The notes under the pieces are model-generated. The model was not told where the DNA came from, ran no database searches, and saw nothing but the letters and a program-made list of their open reading frames with translations. A stretch of 64,000 nucleotides of DNA from Spongiactinospora rosea (GTDB taxonomy: Bacteria > Actinomycetota > Actinomycetes > Streptosporangiales > Streptosporangiaceae). Location of the stretch: positions 1-64,000 of the forward strand of contig NZ_QMEY01000030.1 in assembly GCF_003315795.1 (NCBI RefSeq), given 5' to 3'. Both the position numbers and the translations under genes were made by a program. Every line of letters starts with the position of its first letter. Position 1 is the stretch's first letter. Below, one piece after another: positions 49,380 to 58,997 of this stretch.

Positions 49380-50807
49380 ATGGAATCGGAGGAGGCCAGA
49401 TGGCTGTCATTACAGCGTCTGCCCGGTGAGCGGTTGGCGGATGCGGCCGAGCGCACAGTTCGCGAAGCGATCCGGGGAGGGTCACTGCGTCCAGGCGTGA
49501 AACTTCCCTCGTCCCGGACGCTCGCGGTCCAACTAGGCGTTTCGCGTGGTGTGATCACCGAGGCGTACGAGCAGTTGGCCGCCCAGGGGTATCTCGTGAG
49601 CCGGCCCAAAGCGGCCCCGGTCGTCGCGGACGCTCCACGCCCGATGCCCCGGCCGGCGCCGCGGCGTGAAAGGCCGGGCCGAGTACGGTTCGACTTCACC
49701 GCGACGACTCCCGACGTCTCACAGTTCCCGGTTCGCCAGTGGGCGGCCAGTCTCGCGACGGCCGCGCGTTCGATCCCGGTGAGCGCGTATGACTACGGTG
49801 ATCCCCGCGGGAGCGAGAAGTTCCGTGAGGTGCTCGCCGGTCACCTCGGCCGAACTCGTGGCGTCGTAGCCGACCCTGAGCGGATTCTGGGCGTCCATGG
49901 GACCGCACAGGGCATTGACCTTCTCTTGCGGACACTGCGGGCCGCGGGTGCGCAGCGCGTCGGGGTGGAGGATCCCTCTCTGCCCAGCCAGATCAATCGC
50001 GTCACCGCTCACGGCCTCGCGGCACGACCGATACCGATCGACGGTGACGGGCTGCTCGTCGATGGCCTGGACGTCGACGCCGTGCTCGTCACGCCGGCCC
50101 ACCAGTTCCCCACCGGCGTCGTGCTTTCCGGGGAGCGCCGCCGAGCGCTTCTCGATTGGGCCAAGGGGGCGGGCGGCCTGGTGCTCGAAGACGATTACGA
50201 CGCCGAATTCCGTTACGACAGACAGCCGGTACGCGCGCTGCAAGGCCTGGACCCCGAGCACGTCGCCTACCTGGGCACGACGTCCAAGACCCTGGCTCCG
50301 GCATTGAGGCTGGGCTGGGTGGTGCTGCCTGCTCATCACATGCCCGAGGCGCAGCGTATTCGCAACCTCATGGACGTATGTCCCCCCGCGGTCGAGCAGC
50401 AGGCTCTGGCCATGATGATCGAGCGTGGTGACTATGATCGGCACGTGCGCCGGGCCCGCAAGGCGTACCGGCGACGACGCGAGCAGCTCATCGCCGCTCT
50501 CGCCGAACGCCTGCCCGACCTGCAGGTCGAGGGGATCGCCGCCGGCATGCACCTTCTGCTACGGCTGCCGGCCGACCTCGACGACGCCGCCATCGCGGCC
50601 CGCGCGCTTGACAAGGGTGTTCAGGTGGCCCCGTTGAGCCAGTTCAGCCATTCGGGCCATCCAGGCCACCGGCGCTATCCGGGCTATCCGCGCTATCCGG
50701 GCTATCCGGGCTATCCGGGCAGCGGCTTGGTTCTCGGCTATGGCCGGATCACCGAACGTGACATGGACCCCGCGGTGGCCGCGCTCGCCACGGCGATCCG
50801 GGCCTGA
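49380..50807 (+). CDS. MocR/PdxR-type GntR regulator with aminotransferase domain
   Basis: 475 residues from ATG 49380. An N-terminal GntR winged helix (RTVREAIRGGSLRPGVKLPS, VSRGVITEAYEQL) is joined to a fold-type I aminotransferase domain with ISVSAYDYGDPRG-like IPVSAYDYGDPRG, LEDDYDAEFRYDR and the PLP-binding Lys in GTTSKTLAPALRLGW. Such regulators sense PLP or amino compounds. Close to the C-terminus there is an unusual Tyr-Pro-Gly tract (RRYPGYPRYPGYPGYPGYPG) encoded by 9-base tandem repeats. The divergent PPOX operon is the expected target. Confidence 0.93.
   Translation: MESEEARWLSLQRLPGERLADAAERTVREAIRGGSLRPGVKLPSSRTLAVQLGVSRGVITEAYEQLAAQGYLVSRPKAAPVVADAPRPMPRPAPRRERPGRVRFDFTATTPDVSQFPVRQWAASLATAARSIPVSAYDYGDPRGSEKFREVLAGHLGRTRGVVADPERILGVHGTAQGIDLLLRTLRAAGAQRVGVEDPSLPSQINRVTAHGLAARPIPIDGDGLLVDGLDVDAVLVTPAHQFPTGVVLSGERRRALLDWAKGAGGLVLEDDYDAEFRYDRQPVRALQGLDPEHVAYLGTTSKTLAPALRLGWVVLPAHHMPEAQRIRNLMDVCPPAVEQQALAMMIERGDYDRHVRRARKAYRRRREQLIAALAERLPDLQVEGIAAGMHLLLRLPADLDDAAIAARALDKGVQVAPLSQFSHSGHPGHRRYPGYPRYPGYPGYPGSGLVLGYGRITERDMDPAVAALATAIRA
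50674..50718 (+). repeat. Five 9-base tandem repeats (GCTATCCGG) inside MocR gene
   Basis: Units begin at 50674, 50683, 50692, 50701 and 50710; the second differs at its last base. Degenerate copies (GGCCATCCA) lie just upstream. Because the unit is a multiple of three, changes in copy number keep the frame and lengthen or shorten a YPG loop. Confidence 0.88.
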
Positions 50808-50883
50808 CTCCGCCTGCCACCGGCCACGGCAGTGTGGGAGGACTGGGCGGTCCCCGTGAGATGTTGTGACCGGAGCCAGGTCT

Positions 50884-52440
50884 TCAGCCCTCGCCGCCGG
50901 CCGGCATCTGTGCCGCCTCCTCCGGCACGGGCGGGCGGGCGTTACGCAGCCACACCAGTGCCACCACACCGAGGACGGCCGCGGTGATCGAGCCGATCAG
51001 GCCGACCGTGGAGAAGCCGTCGATGAACGCCAGGCGGACGGCATCGAGCAGGCGGGGGCCGGCCGGGGCAGGTAAGTCCCCGGCGGTGGCCACGGCGGCG
51101 CCCAGGGTGCTTCGGGCGGCCGACGCGGCTTCAGCCGGGACACCGTGGGGCAGGATCGCGGCGAGCGTGTCCCGGTAGACGCCGAAGCCGATGCTGCCGA
51201 AGACGGCGATACCGAGCGCGGTGCCCAGTTCCGTGCCGGTCTCCGAGATGGCCGACGCCGCACCGGCCCGCTCCGGCGGTGCCGCGGCGACGACAGAGTC
51301 GGTGCCGAGGGTGACGAGCGGGCCGAGACCAAGGCCGATCACGGCCGACCCGAGGACGGTAATGGCCAGGTCGCTCGGAGCGCGGACGAAGAAGAGCAGA
51401 AGTGAGCCGATGCCCAGGACGAACAAGGCGGTCGCGAACACCGCTTTGAGACTGACCTTCTGCCGCAAGGCAGGCGCGCCCATGGAGCCGATGACCACGC
51501 CGGCAGTGGTCGGCAGGGACCATAGGCCGGCCTGAATCGGGGAGAGACCCCTGACCAGCATCAGGTACTGCATGACGAACAGCTGGGAGCCGGCCATCAC
51601 CAGGACGCCCAGCATCAGCAGCGTCAGCGGCCCGCTGAACGCCGACGACCGGAACAACCGCACGTCGATGAGCGGTGTCCGCAGCTTCGGCTGCCTCACG
51701 ATCAGGCCCGAACCGACGAGCAAGGCCACGACGATCAGCACGATCGAGATCCATTCGGCCCCGTGCTCCGCGATCCGCTTGAGGCCTTGAACCAGGGAAA
51801 GCACGGCGAGGATGGACATGAGCACGCTCAGCAGGTCGGGACGGCCGGCCGATGAGTCGCGGTGCTCGGGCAGCAACTTCGGCCCGGCCGCGAGCAGCAG
51901 CATCATGACCGGTACAGCCGGCAGGAAGACCGAACCCCACCAGAAGTACGCCAGCAGCGCGCCGCCCACAAGCGGACCGATCAGGGTGCCGACACCGAGA
52001 CACATCGACCAGATTCCGATGGCCGCGGTGCGCTGCTTCGGATCGTGGAACATGTTACGGATCAACGACAGCGTCGACGGCATCAGCGTTGCGCCGGCGA
52101 TACCGAGCAAGGCCCGGGCGCCGATCAACATGACCGGGCTGGTGGCGATGGCGGCGGCAACCGACGCGGCACCGAACCCGACCGCCCCGATCGACAACAG
52201 TTTGCGCCGTCCGATCCGGTCACCGATCGCGCCCATGGTGATGAGCAGACCCGCGACCATGAACCCGTAGACGTCGACGATCCACAGCAACTCCGTGTTG
52301 GTCGGCTTCAAGTCCGCGGACATCGCAGGCAGCGCCAGGTGGAGCACCGTCAAGTCCATCGAGATCAGCAATGTCGGGAGCCCGAGAATTGCCAGTCCCA
52401 GCCATTCTCGCCGCCCCGCTTTGGTCGGCGCCGAAGCCAT
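50884..52440 (-). CDS. MFS exporter, DHA2 (EmrB/QacA-like), 14 helices
   Basis: 518 residues. The start LAILGLPTLLISMDLTVLHL AL is the DHA2 motif D1 region, with MGAIGDRIGRRKLLSIG as motif A and LLGIAGATLMPSTLSLIRN as motif C of drug exporters. About fourteen hydrophobic helices end near residue 500. Proton-driven efflux of cationic or hydrophobic drugs is the usual role. No regulator lies directly next to it. Confidence 0.92.
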   Translation of the reverse strand: MASAPTKAGRREWLGLAILGLPTLLISMDLTVLHLALPAMSADLKPTNTELLWIVDVYGFMVAGLLITMGAIGDRIGRRKLLSIGAVGFGAASVAAAIATSPVMLIGARALLGIAGATLMPSTLSLIRNMFHDPKQRTAAIGIWSMCLGVGTLIGPLVGGALLAYFWWGSVFLPAVPVMMLLLAAGPKLLPEHRDSSAGRPDLLSVLMSILAVLSLVQGLKRIAEHGAEWISIVLIVVALLVGSGLIVRQPKLRTPLIDVRLFRSSAFSGPLTLLMLGVLVMAGSQLFVMQYLMLVRGLSPIQAGLWSLPTTAGVVIGSMGAPALRQKVSLKAVFATALFVLGIGSLLLFFVRAPSDLAITVLGSAVIGLGLGPLVTLGTDSVVAAAPPERAGAASAISETGTELGTALGIAVFGSIGFGVYRDTLAAILPHGVPAEAASAARSTLGAAVATAGDLPAPAGPRLLDAVRLAFIDGFSTVGLIGSITAAVLGVVALVWLRNARPPVPEEAAQMPAGGEG

Positions 52441-52721
52441 ACAGTCCCCTTCAGTTCAGCCGCGTGTGTCAGGGCATCGCACAGGCCGGCGGCGTGCGAC
52501 CTCAACCGGCTGGACCGGCGAACAGGTCGGACGCCCAGCAGGGCTGCCGGCGGCCACCAGCGGAATGCGGCCGTTTCCCGCCGTGGTACCCGCATTCCAT
52601 GCACACCGGTGATGGCCGCTACCTCGCTGTGGGTCGCTTGATCACGAGGCTCGATTTCGGCCTCCCCAAGGGGCCGGCGCTCAGGGAGCGAGCGAACACG
52701 AATTCCGCAGGGCCCGTGATT

Positions 52722-53483
52722 TCACCTGGACGACCAGAGGGGGTCGCCGCCCGCAGTGTAGACGACCATGTTGCCGTCATCCTGGACCTGGAGGAACGCG
52801 CCTGGGTTCCCGGCGGTCCTGGTGCCCCACAGCGGCTTCTCGCCGCTGGAGTAGACGACGAAGTTGCCGTCGTTCTGCATCACGGCGAAAGCCCCGGCAT
52901 TCCCGCCGGTCTTGCTGCTCCACAGCGCGGCGCCGCCGGATTGCAGGACGAGGTTGCCGTCCTCCTGCATGACCAGCCTGTAGCGGCGCTGGGCCGAGCG
53001 CAGATAGTCACCGGGGCGCAGTTCCCGGTCGGCCGTCAGCCTCGCGAACGACGCCTTGCGTTCCCACACCGCCTCGCCGCTCTTGGCGTAGATCACCAGA
53101 TTGCCGTCCCCCTGGACGGCGAGAAAGGCGCCAGGCGTGTCGCCGGTTCCCGAGGACCACAGCGGCCGCTTGCCGGTGCTGTAGACGACAAGGTTGCCGT
53201 CCTTTTGCATGACGGCGCTCGCGCCCGGCTGCTTGCCAGTGCCGCTGGACCAGAGGGCCTTCTTGGCGCGGTCATACATGACCAGGTTGCCGTCGGACTG
53301 CATGGCCAGCAGGTATGCGCCGTTGGCCGAGCGGCGGGTCTGGCCTGCCTTCAGCCATTGGCCGGGCATCAGCTTGTCGGCCGCCGCGACGTGGACCACA
53401 GCCGCGGACGCCGGGGCGGCCGCGAGGGGTACGGGCGAGAAGGCGGCGGCTATTCCCAGCGTGAGCGTGACAAGCTTCCTCAT
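52722..53483 (-). CDS. Secreted B-lectin (bulb-type mannose lectin) protein
   Basis: 253 residues. A signal peptide MRKLVTLTLGIAAAFSPVPL ends at APASAA. The mature protein contains two bulb-lectin domains with six QxDGNxVxY-type sites: QSDGNLVMY, QKDGNLVVY, QGDGNLVIY, QEDGNLVLQ, QNDGNFVVY and QDDGNMVVY; the fourth lacks the Tyr. Each canonical site binds a mannose unit. Such secreted lectins in actinomycetes may attach to glycans or act against competitors. AGAGGGG lies six bases before the ATG. Single gene. Confidence 0.93.
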   Translation of the reverse strand: MRKLVTLTLGIAAAFSPVPLAAAPASAAVVHVAAADKLMPGQWLKAGQTRRSANGAYLLAMQSDGNLVMYDRAKKALWSSGTGKQPGASAVMQKDGNLVVYSTGKRPLWSSGTGDTPGAFLAVQGDGNLVIYAKSGEAVWERKASFARLTADRELRPGDYLRSAQRRYRLVMQEDGNLVLQSGGAALWSSKTGGNAGAFAVMQNDGNFVVYSSGEKPLWGTRTAGNPGAFLQVQDDGNMVVYTAGGDPLWSSR

Positions 53484-53900
53484 GGGTTCCCCTCTGAATT
53501 CGCGGACAGGGCCCAGGCGAACCCGGGCGGCTCATAACTGTGGCGGAGCGATCTGTCGCCCACCTGTCGTCGGCCTGCCGGGGGCGCCCCTATTGGGGGC
53601 GTCGCAGCACCGTCGGCGCAGGCGTCGGTGCGTACCCTGGACGTGCAGATCGACTGCGGTCGTGCTTCCGCACGGCCGTACAGGTGCCACAGCAGCGGCG
53701 ACATCCGTGAGGCACCCGCGATGGCCCCCGGTCCGCTGCCGCACTCTGCCATGGCCGGATCGGGCCGGTGCGCAGGCCGCCGACGGGCAGGCCGATCGGG
53801 GCGCCGCTGAATCGGGCAGACTCAATCGCGTGCCCCGGACCGCACGACTCCTACCGACACCCCACTTGACCGTCCCTTTGTGACGAGGGGCGATTCTTCC
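53484..53900. other. Upstream region of lectin gene, no gene seen
   Basis: About 417 bases with no credible coding sequence. It holds the lectin promoter on the minus strand and the 3' flank of the HxlR gene. I saw no clear hairpin or repeat. Confidence 0.35.
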
Positions 53901-54278
53901 TCAGGGGGCGGGGCGTCCGGCCATGTCGTAGGCGTTGCGGGCGACTTCCACGCCGGCGAGATGCGCGTCGGACCATGCGATGAGGGTGGCGAAGACCGGG
54001 CTCAGGGTGCGTCCGAGGTCGCTGATCTCGTACTCCACCCGGGGCGGGATCTCCGCGTAGTAGTCGCGGGTGATGAGCCCGTCTCGCTCCAGTTGCCGGA
54101 GGCGCTGGGTGAGCACTTTCGGGGTGATGGCGGGCAGCAAACGCTGGATCTCCCCGAACCGCTGCCGCCCGTGCTCTTTCAGCACCCACAGGATCGGTGT
54201 CGACCAGCGGCTGAACACCAGATCCACCACAGGGCTGATGGGGCACGCGGCGGTGGCCTCGACAGGTCGGGACGCCAC
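53901..54278 (-). CDS. HxlR-family transcriptional regulator
   Basis: 125 residues. The family hallmarks are the early Cys (ACPISPVVDLVFSRWSTPIL), the winged-helix core FGEIQRLLPAITPKVLTQRL and the wing YYAEIPPRVEYEISDLGRTL. The single conserved N-terminal Cys can act as an oxidation or electrophile sensor in this family. It is divergent from a DUF5519-type gene; a palindrome CTAGG-AA-CCTAG in the gap is the likely operator. Confidence 0.92.
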   Translation of the reverse strand: MASRPVEATAACPISPVVDLVFSRWSTPILWVLKEHGRQRFGEIQRLLPAITPKVLTQRLRQLERDGLITRDYYAEIPPRVEYEISDLGRTLSPVFATLIAWSDAHLAGVEVARNAYDMAGRPAP

Positions 54279-54314
54279 ATGGCCTCCATGGTCATAATGG
54301 AGAGTGACTATCTT

Positions 54315-54326
54315 CTAGGAACCTAG
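54315..54326. promoter_or_regulatory. Palindrome CTAGGAACCTAG, candidate HxlR operator
   Basis: Five-base perfect arms with AA between, in the 108-base divergent gap between the HxlR and DUF5519-type genes, inside an AT-rich patch that probably contains both promoters. Confidence 0.5.
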
Positions 54327-54386
54327 TATATCCAGGATGTTAGCTTCCTTCCGTTGGAGGATCCAGCGAGAAGGAGACCCGATAGC

Positions 54387-54911
54387 ATGACCGTGCTCAG
54401 CCTGCCCGCCCGTACCGGTGCGCGGCCCCGGACCGGCCCCTCGGTCCCACACGTCCAGCTCAGCCAGAACAGTCCCGACGGACTGCGCGAGCGGCTCAAG
54501 CTGTGGATGACCGGCCACCTGCACGGGGCCGTGATCCGCCCGAGTGAGATCTCCGAACCGGGGTCGCTCGCCTTCTTCCTCGACGGCCTGCTCGCACCGT
54601 CCGGGACGGTCCTGCTGCCACCACGACTGAACGCCGAGTTCGTTCACGTGCACCCTGACGGGAGCCTGCATCTGGCCCTGTCACAGGACGACCAGCGCGA
54701 ACTCATCGCCAAAGGCTGGGGAGAGCGGCACCCGCTGTACTCCCCCACGATCAACGTGGTGATGCTTTACGGTCCCCGGACCGACAACGAACTGGAGATC
54801 GCCAAGACCGTGGTCGCGGCGTCCTACCACTACGCGACCGGTGGACCGAGCGCTGCGGGTCCAGCCGCCCACCCCGACGGCTTGGAGGCCGAGCCTCGTT
54901 CGGTGAGGTGA
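54387..54911 (+). CDS. DUF5519 (luciferase-domain-like) protein
   Basis: 174 residues from ATG 54387 (AAGGAG upstream). The pattern VIRPSEISEPGSLAFFLDGL, NAEFVHVHPDGSLHLALS, AKGWGERHPLYSP and VVMLYGPRTDNELEIAKTVV matches the luciferase/DUF5519 family: an AEFxHxHPDGSxH core with His residues that may bind a ligand or metal. The function is unknown. In this family the gene is often next to an HxlR or similar regulator, as here. Confidence 0.8.
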   Translation: MTVLSLPARTGARPRTGPSVPHVQLSQNSPDGLRERLKLWMTGHLHGAVIRPSEISEPGSLAFFLDGLLAPSGTVLLPPRLNAEFVHVHPDGSLHLALSQDDQRELIAKGWGERHPLYSPTINVVMLYGPRTDNELEIAKTVVAASYHYATGGPSAAGPAAHPDGLEAEPRSVR

Positions 54912-55080
54912 GGTGACGCTGACCTGAACGCCGTTCGCCCCCGACCTGTCCCTGTCCGGCACCTCCGACACCATTCTCGCCGACTGCGGACACGGCTGTG
55001 AGACTACTCCGCTGGGCGCACCTCAGGATTCGCCTGCGGTACGACGCGCGGCCACAAGTGCCTGCGACAACATCGAGGCC

Positions 55081-56037
55081 ATGAGACATCGCACGCTGAA
55101 GGCCAACGGCATCGACGTTCATTTCGCCGAAGCCGGAGACGGTCCGCCGGTTGTCCTGCTGCACGGTTTCCCCGAACTGTGGTACTCGTGGCGCCACCAG
55201 TTACCTGCGCTGGCCGCGGCCGGTTTTCACGCCGTCGCGCCCGACCTGCGCGGTTACGGCCGTACGAGCATTCCAGCCGACGTCGAGGCGTACAGCATGC
55301 GCGCGATGGTGGCCGACGTCGCCGGTCTACTGGACGCGCTCAACGAGCCGGTCGCTGTGCTGGTCGGGCATGACTGGGGCGCCCAAATCGCCTGGGCATG
55401 CGCCCAACTGCTCCCGGAACGGTTCCCGGCCGTGGCCGCGCTGAGCGTGCCGTACCACCGGCGAACACCCACCCCGCTGACCCAAGATCTGCGCCGTTGG
55501 GCAGGCGATAACTTCAACTGGCTGCTGTACTTCCAGACCCCCGGCCTCGCTGAAGCCGAACTGGAGGCCGACATCGAACTCTCGATGCGGCTCGTCTCCT
55601 ACGCCCTGTCCGGGGAGGCGCCCGACGGGCTGGCGGTCAGGCTGCTGACGGGACTGCCGACCGACTCCCGGCTGCTCGATTCGATCCCCGAGCCTGATGG
55701 CCTGCCGTCCTGGTTGACCGAAACGGACCTGGCCTACTACGTGGAGGAATTCCGCCGCACCGGCTTCACCGGGGCACTCAACCGCTACCGCAACGTCGAC
55801 CGTGACTGGGAGGAGTTGCCCGCGCTGGGCGTCACGCCCGTACGCCAGCCGGTGTTGTTCGTCACCGGCGAGAAGGACACCGCCACGCGCTTCATGGATG
55901 CCGAAGCCATGCGCGAGTATGTGCCGAACCTGCGTGACCCCATCGTGCTGCCCGGCTGCGGGCACTGGATCCAGCAGGAGCGACCCGTCGAGGTCAACGC
56001 GCACCTGGTCGACTTCCTCTCCTCCTGCCGGCGGTAG
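55081..56037 (+). CDS. Alpha/beta hydrolase, epoxide hydrolase type
   Basis: 318 residues. The oxyanion hole motif is VVLLHGFPELWYSWRHQL (HGFPE), the nucleophile Asp in VLVGHDWGAQIAWACA (GHDWG) and the catalytic His in LPGCGHWIQQERP. Cap-domain Tyr residues (DLAYYVEEFRRTGF) needed for epoxide activation are present, so hydration of epoxides to diols is the likely reaction. Cytosolic. It ends six bases before the stop of the convergent AfsR-like gene. Confidence 0.92.
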   Translation: MRHRTLKANGIDVHFAEAGDGPPVVLLHGFPELWYSWRHQLPALAAAGFHAVAPDLRGYGRTSIPADVEAYSMRAMVADVAGLLDALNEPVAVLVGHDWGAQIAWACAQLLPERFPAVAALSVPYHRRTPTPLTQDLRRWAGDNFNWLLYFQTPGLAEAELEADIELSMRLVSYALSGEAPDGLAVRLLTGLPTDSRLLDSIPEPDGLPSWLTETDLAYYVEEFRRTGFTGALNRYRNVDRDWEELPALGVTPVRQPVLFVTGEKDTATRFMDAEAMREYVPNLRDPIVLPGCGHWIQQERPVEVNAHLVDFLSSCRR

Positions 56038-56042
56038 TCGCC

Positions 56043-58997
56043 TCACAGGTTCAACGCGATGACTTTCGGTGGGTGCGGTCCGGGCCAGGCTTGGATCTCG
56101 TTGAACTCGTCGGTCGTGATGAGCCGGAGGGTGTGCAGGATGGCGGCGGCCCGGCGCCAGCAGTCCTGCGCCTCCTCCTGTTCGTCCAGGTCGTTCAGCG
56201 CACGACCGAGGCCCCACAGGTGCTCGGCCTGCCAGTAGGTACCGGTGTGCCCCTCGGCCTCATCGACGGCGAGAACCTGCTCGAAGCAGACGATCGATCG
56301 TTGCGGGTCACCCGCCTGCCGGTGGGATTCGGCGAGCTTCCCCAGCGGATCCACCCTGGCTTCACGCTCTCCGATCTCCTCCAGAATCGCCGCAGAACGA
56401 GTGTGCGCCTCGATGGCCTCGTCGTAGCGGCCGACGCTCTGGTAGACCAATCCCAGGTTGGTCAGGGTGGCGGCCTCGTTGAACCGGCTCCCCAACTGCC
56501 GATTGAGCACCAGTAGATCGGAGTGATACCTGATGGCCTGCTCGAAGTCGCCGAGCTGGCGATAGGCGACCGCCAGGCCGGACAGCGGTCCCGGCTGACG
56601 CTCCAGAGCACCTATCCGGTCATAGGCCTCCACGGCTTGGCTGAGATCCGCGATTCCCTCAGCCAGCCTGCCCACCCGTACCTTGGTCCACCCCAGGTCG
56701 GTATACGAGATTCCCTGATGCAGAGGATCGCCGGAGCGGTGGGCTGCCTCCGCCGCTCGCTCAGCGACGGCCAGCTCGTCCCGCCAGCGGCCACGGCGAT
56801 CCAACGGGGTGTCAAGGGCGGCGGCGAGGGCGACCGCGAGTGCCGGGCCGTCGTCGTCCAAGCGGGTCGCCTGGGCGACGGCGGCGACCAGGTTCCGGAT
56901 CTCGCCGTTGATCCAGGTGGTGACCTCGTCGCTGCTGGTGAGGGCTTCCCCTGGATAGGTCAGCGACTGAGGAGCGAGCTCGGTGCGCCAGCCGGCCGAG
57001 GGGGTGAGGTCGGTAGCGCTTCGAGCGGTGCTCAAATAGCTGTGGAGGACGCGCCGTACGGCCTGCTCCCGCGCTTGATCGCTCTCCTCCTGCTGCGCTC
57101 GTTCGCGAGCGAACAACCGCAGCAGGTCGTGCATGCTGTAGCGGTCGACGACGTTGGTGTTGATCAGGTGCACGTCGGCCAGACGGTCGAGGAGTCGCTG
57201 GGCCGCATCCGTGGAGATGCCGCCGGCGGCAGCGGCCGCCCTGACCCCTACATCGGGCCCTTCCAATAAACTGAGCAACCGGAACATCCGGGCTGCGCCG
57301 ATGCCATCGGCGCCTTCCAGCAGATCCTGATAGCTGACCTGGAAGGTGGCGCGCACCGCCCGATCATCGATCTGCAGCTCGGCCAGACGATGATGTTCGA
57401 GGGCGAGCCGGTCGGCGAAAGGCCGAATGGGCCACTCCGGTCGCGAGACAAGGCGGGCGGCGGCGATGCGAATCGCCAAGGGAAACCCTTCGCACAGCTC
57501 GATCACCCGTGCGGCGGCGCGGCTTTCCGCCTGGACGCGAACAGCGCCGATCAAGTTGCCCAGCAGCGTCCTCGCCTCAGCCTCTGATAGAACGTCGAGC
57601 TGTTCGTGGCTGGAGCCGTCAAGTGAGGCCAGCATTCGACGGCTGGTGATCAGCACAGCGCTGGATCCACTGCCGGGGAGCAACGGACGAATCTGAGCGA
57701 TATCGCGAGCGTTGTCCAGCACGACGATCATCCGCTTGCCATCGATCAAGGAGCGAAATCGTGCGGCGGCCTCGTCCACCTCTGGGGGGATGGCCGAGTC
57801 GGCGACTCCAAGAGAGCGCAGGAAGCGAGCGAGTGCTTCGTGCGGGTCGAGCGGCTTCACATCAGGCGTGGCGCCGTGCAGGTTGACATAGAGCTGCCCG
57901 TCGGGGAAATGACTGGAAACGCGGTGGGCGACGTGGGTGGCGAGGGTGGACTTGCCGACACCTCCCACTCCACTGATCGTGATCACTGGAGCTTGACCGT
58001 GGGAGGTCAATGTTCGCCTCAGACGCTCCACCTCCGATACGCGTCCGGTGAAGCCGGCGGTGTCGGCAGGCAGTTCGGCCGGGTGAGGCGGCCCGGCAAG
58101 GGCGGCTGGAGAAGGTTCTGCCGCCGGGACTTCGGCCCCCGGCATCGAGACGCTGAGCGGTTCGCCGGCGGAGGAGGGAGCGTACGCCGGCAGGAGCAGG
58201 GCGGGATCGGCATGGAGGATGGACTGGTGCAGGTGGCGCAGCTCATCCCCCGGGTCCACGCCTAGTTCCTCGCGTAGCAGGCTCCCGATCGTGCGATAGG
58301 CCTGGAGCGCTTCGGCTTGGCGGCCGCACCGGTACAACGCCAGCATCAACTGGCCCCACAGGCGTTCGCGCAACGGATGTGACGCCGACGCGGTCTTCAG
58401 CTCCCCGACCAGCTGTTCGTGCCTGCCGGCAAGAAGACCGAGTTCGAGCCAGCGTTCCAGCGCCCGCATCCGTTCTTCGTCCAGGCCGTCAGCGTGGACA
58501 CGGCGCAGCGGCTCCGACGGAACGTCGGCCAGGGCGGGTCCACGCCACAGGGCCAGCGCCTGGTGGAGCAGGCTGATCTCGGTGTCCGCATCCGCCGCCA
58601 GTCCTGCGCGGCCGACGAGATCACGGAACTGGACCACGTCGATATCGGCGCCGCCGAGTTCGATCAGGTATCCGTGGTCCCGGGTGCGGATCAGCCCCGC
58701 ACCGCCCTGGTCATCGCCGAGCACCTGCCTCAGCCGTGCGATATGCGTGCGGAGTGCCGCCTGCGCGTCGCGCGGCATCTCATCCGGCCAGATGTGCTCG
58801 ATCAGGCGTTCACCGGAGACGTACTGGTTGACGTGCAGCAGGAGGGTGGTCAGCACGATGCGTTGCTTGGTCGCGGTGATGGAGACCTGCCGCCCCCCTA
58901 TGACCACCGCCAACGAACCCAGGATCCCGAACCAGGCTCCCGAGCCCTCCCCGCCCCTTGGTTCCACCTGCTGGGGCAAGCCTTCTCCCATGGTCAA
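56043..58997 (-). CDS. AfsR/SARP-family regulator with NB-ARC and TPR
   Basis: 984 residues. An OmpR-like DNA-binding domain (~20-105: GGRQVSITATKQRIVLTTLL, LRTHIARLRQVLG) is followed by the bacterial transcriptional activation domain (~112-255). The NB-ARC ATPase has Walker A ITISGVGGVGKSTLATHVAH and a GLPL-like GFPLAIRIAAA motif. The C-terminal ~350 residues are TPR helices (TNLGLVYQSVGRYDEAIEAH). AfsR-type proteins activate antibiotic pathways, often after phosphorylation by Ser/Thr kinases. It lies 12 kb from the NRPS locus, so control of that locus is possible but not shown. Confidence 0.93.
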   Translation of the reverse strand: MTMGEGLPQQVEPRGGEGSGAWFGILGSLAVVIGGRQVSITATKQRIVLTTLLLHVNQYVSGERLIEHIWPDEMPRDAQAALRTHIARLRQVLGDDQGGAGLIRTRDHGYLIELGGADIDVVQFRDLVGRAGLAADADTEISLLHQALALWRGPALADVPSEPLRRVHADGLDEERMRALERWLELGLLAGRHEQLVGELKTASASHPLRERLWGQLMLALYRCGRQAEALQAYRTIGSLLREELGVDPGDELRHLHQSILHADPALLLPAYAPSSAGEPLSVSMPGAEVPAAEPSPAALAGPPHPAELPADTAGFTGRVSEVERLRRTLTSHGQAPVITISGVGGVGKSTLATHVAHRVSSHFPDGQLYVNLHGATPDVKPLDPHEALARFLRSLGVADSAIPPEVDEAAARFRSLIDGKRMIVVLDNARDIAQIRPLLPGSGSSAVLITSRRMLASLDGSSHEQLDVLSEAEARTLLGNLIGAVRVQAESRAAARVIELCEGFPLAIRIAAARLVSRPEWPIRPFADRLALEHHRLAELQIDDRAVRATFQVSYQDLLEGADGIGAARMFRLLSLLEGPDVGVRAAAAAGGISTDAAQRLLDRLADVHLINTNVVDRYSMHDLLRLFARERAQQEESDQAREQAVRRVLHSYLSTARSATDLTPSAGWRTELAPQSLTYPGEALTSSDEVTTWINGEIRNLVAAVAQATRLDDDGPALAVALAAALDTPLDRRGRWRDELAVAERAAEAAHRSGDPLHQGISYTDLGWTKVRVGRLAEGIADLSQAVEAYDRIGALERQPGPLSGLAVAYRQLGDFEQAIRYHSDLLVLNRQLGSRFNEAATLTNLGLVYQSVGRYDEAIEAHTRSAAILEEIGEREARVDPLGKLAESHRQAGDPQRSIVCFEQVLAVDEAEGHTGTYWQAEHLWGLGRALNDLDEQEEAQDCWRRAAAILHTLRLITTDEFNEIQAWPGPHPPKVIALNL

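Noticed and set aside
50674..50718. CRISPR-like array
   Set aside because: Contiguous 9-base units without spacers, inside a coding frame; the same applies to the 12-base repeats at 31702-31749.
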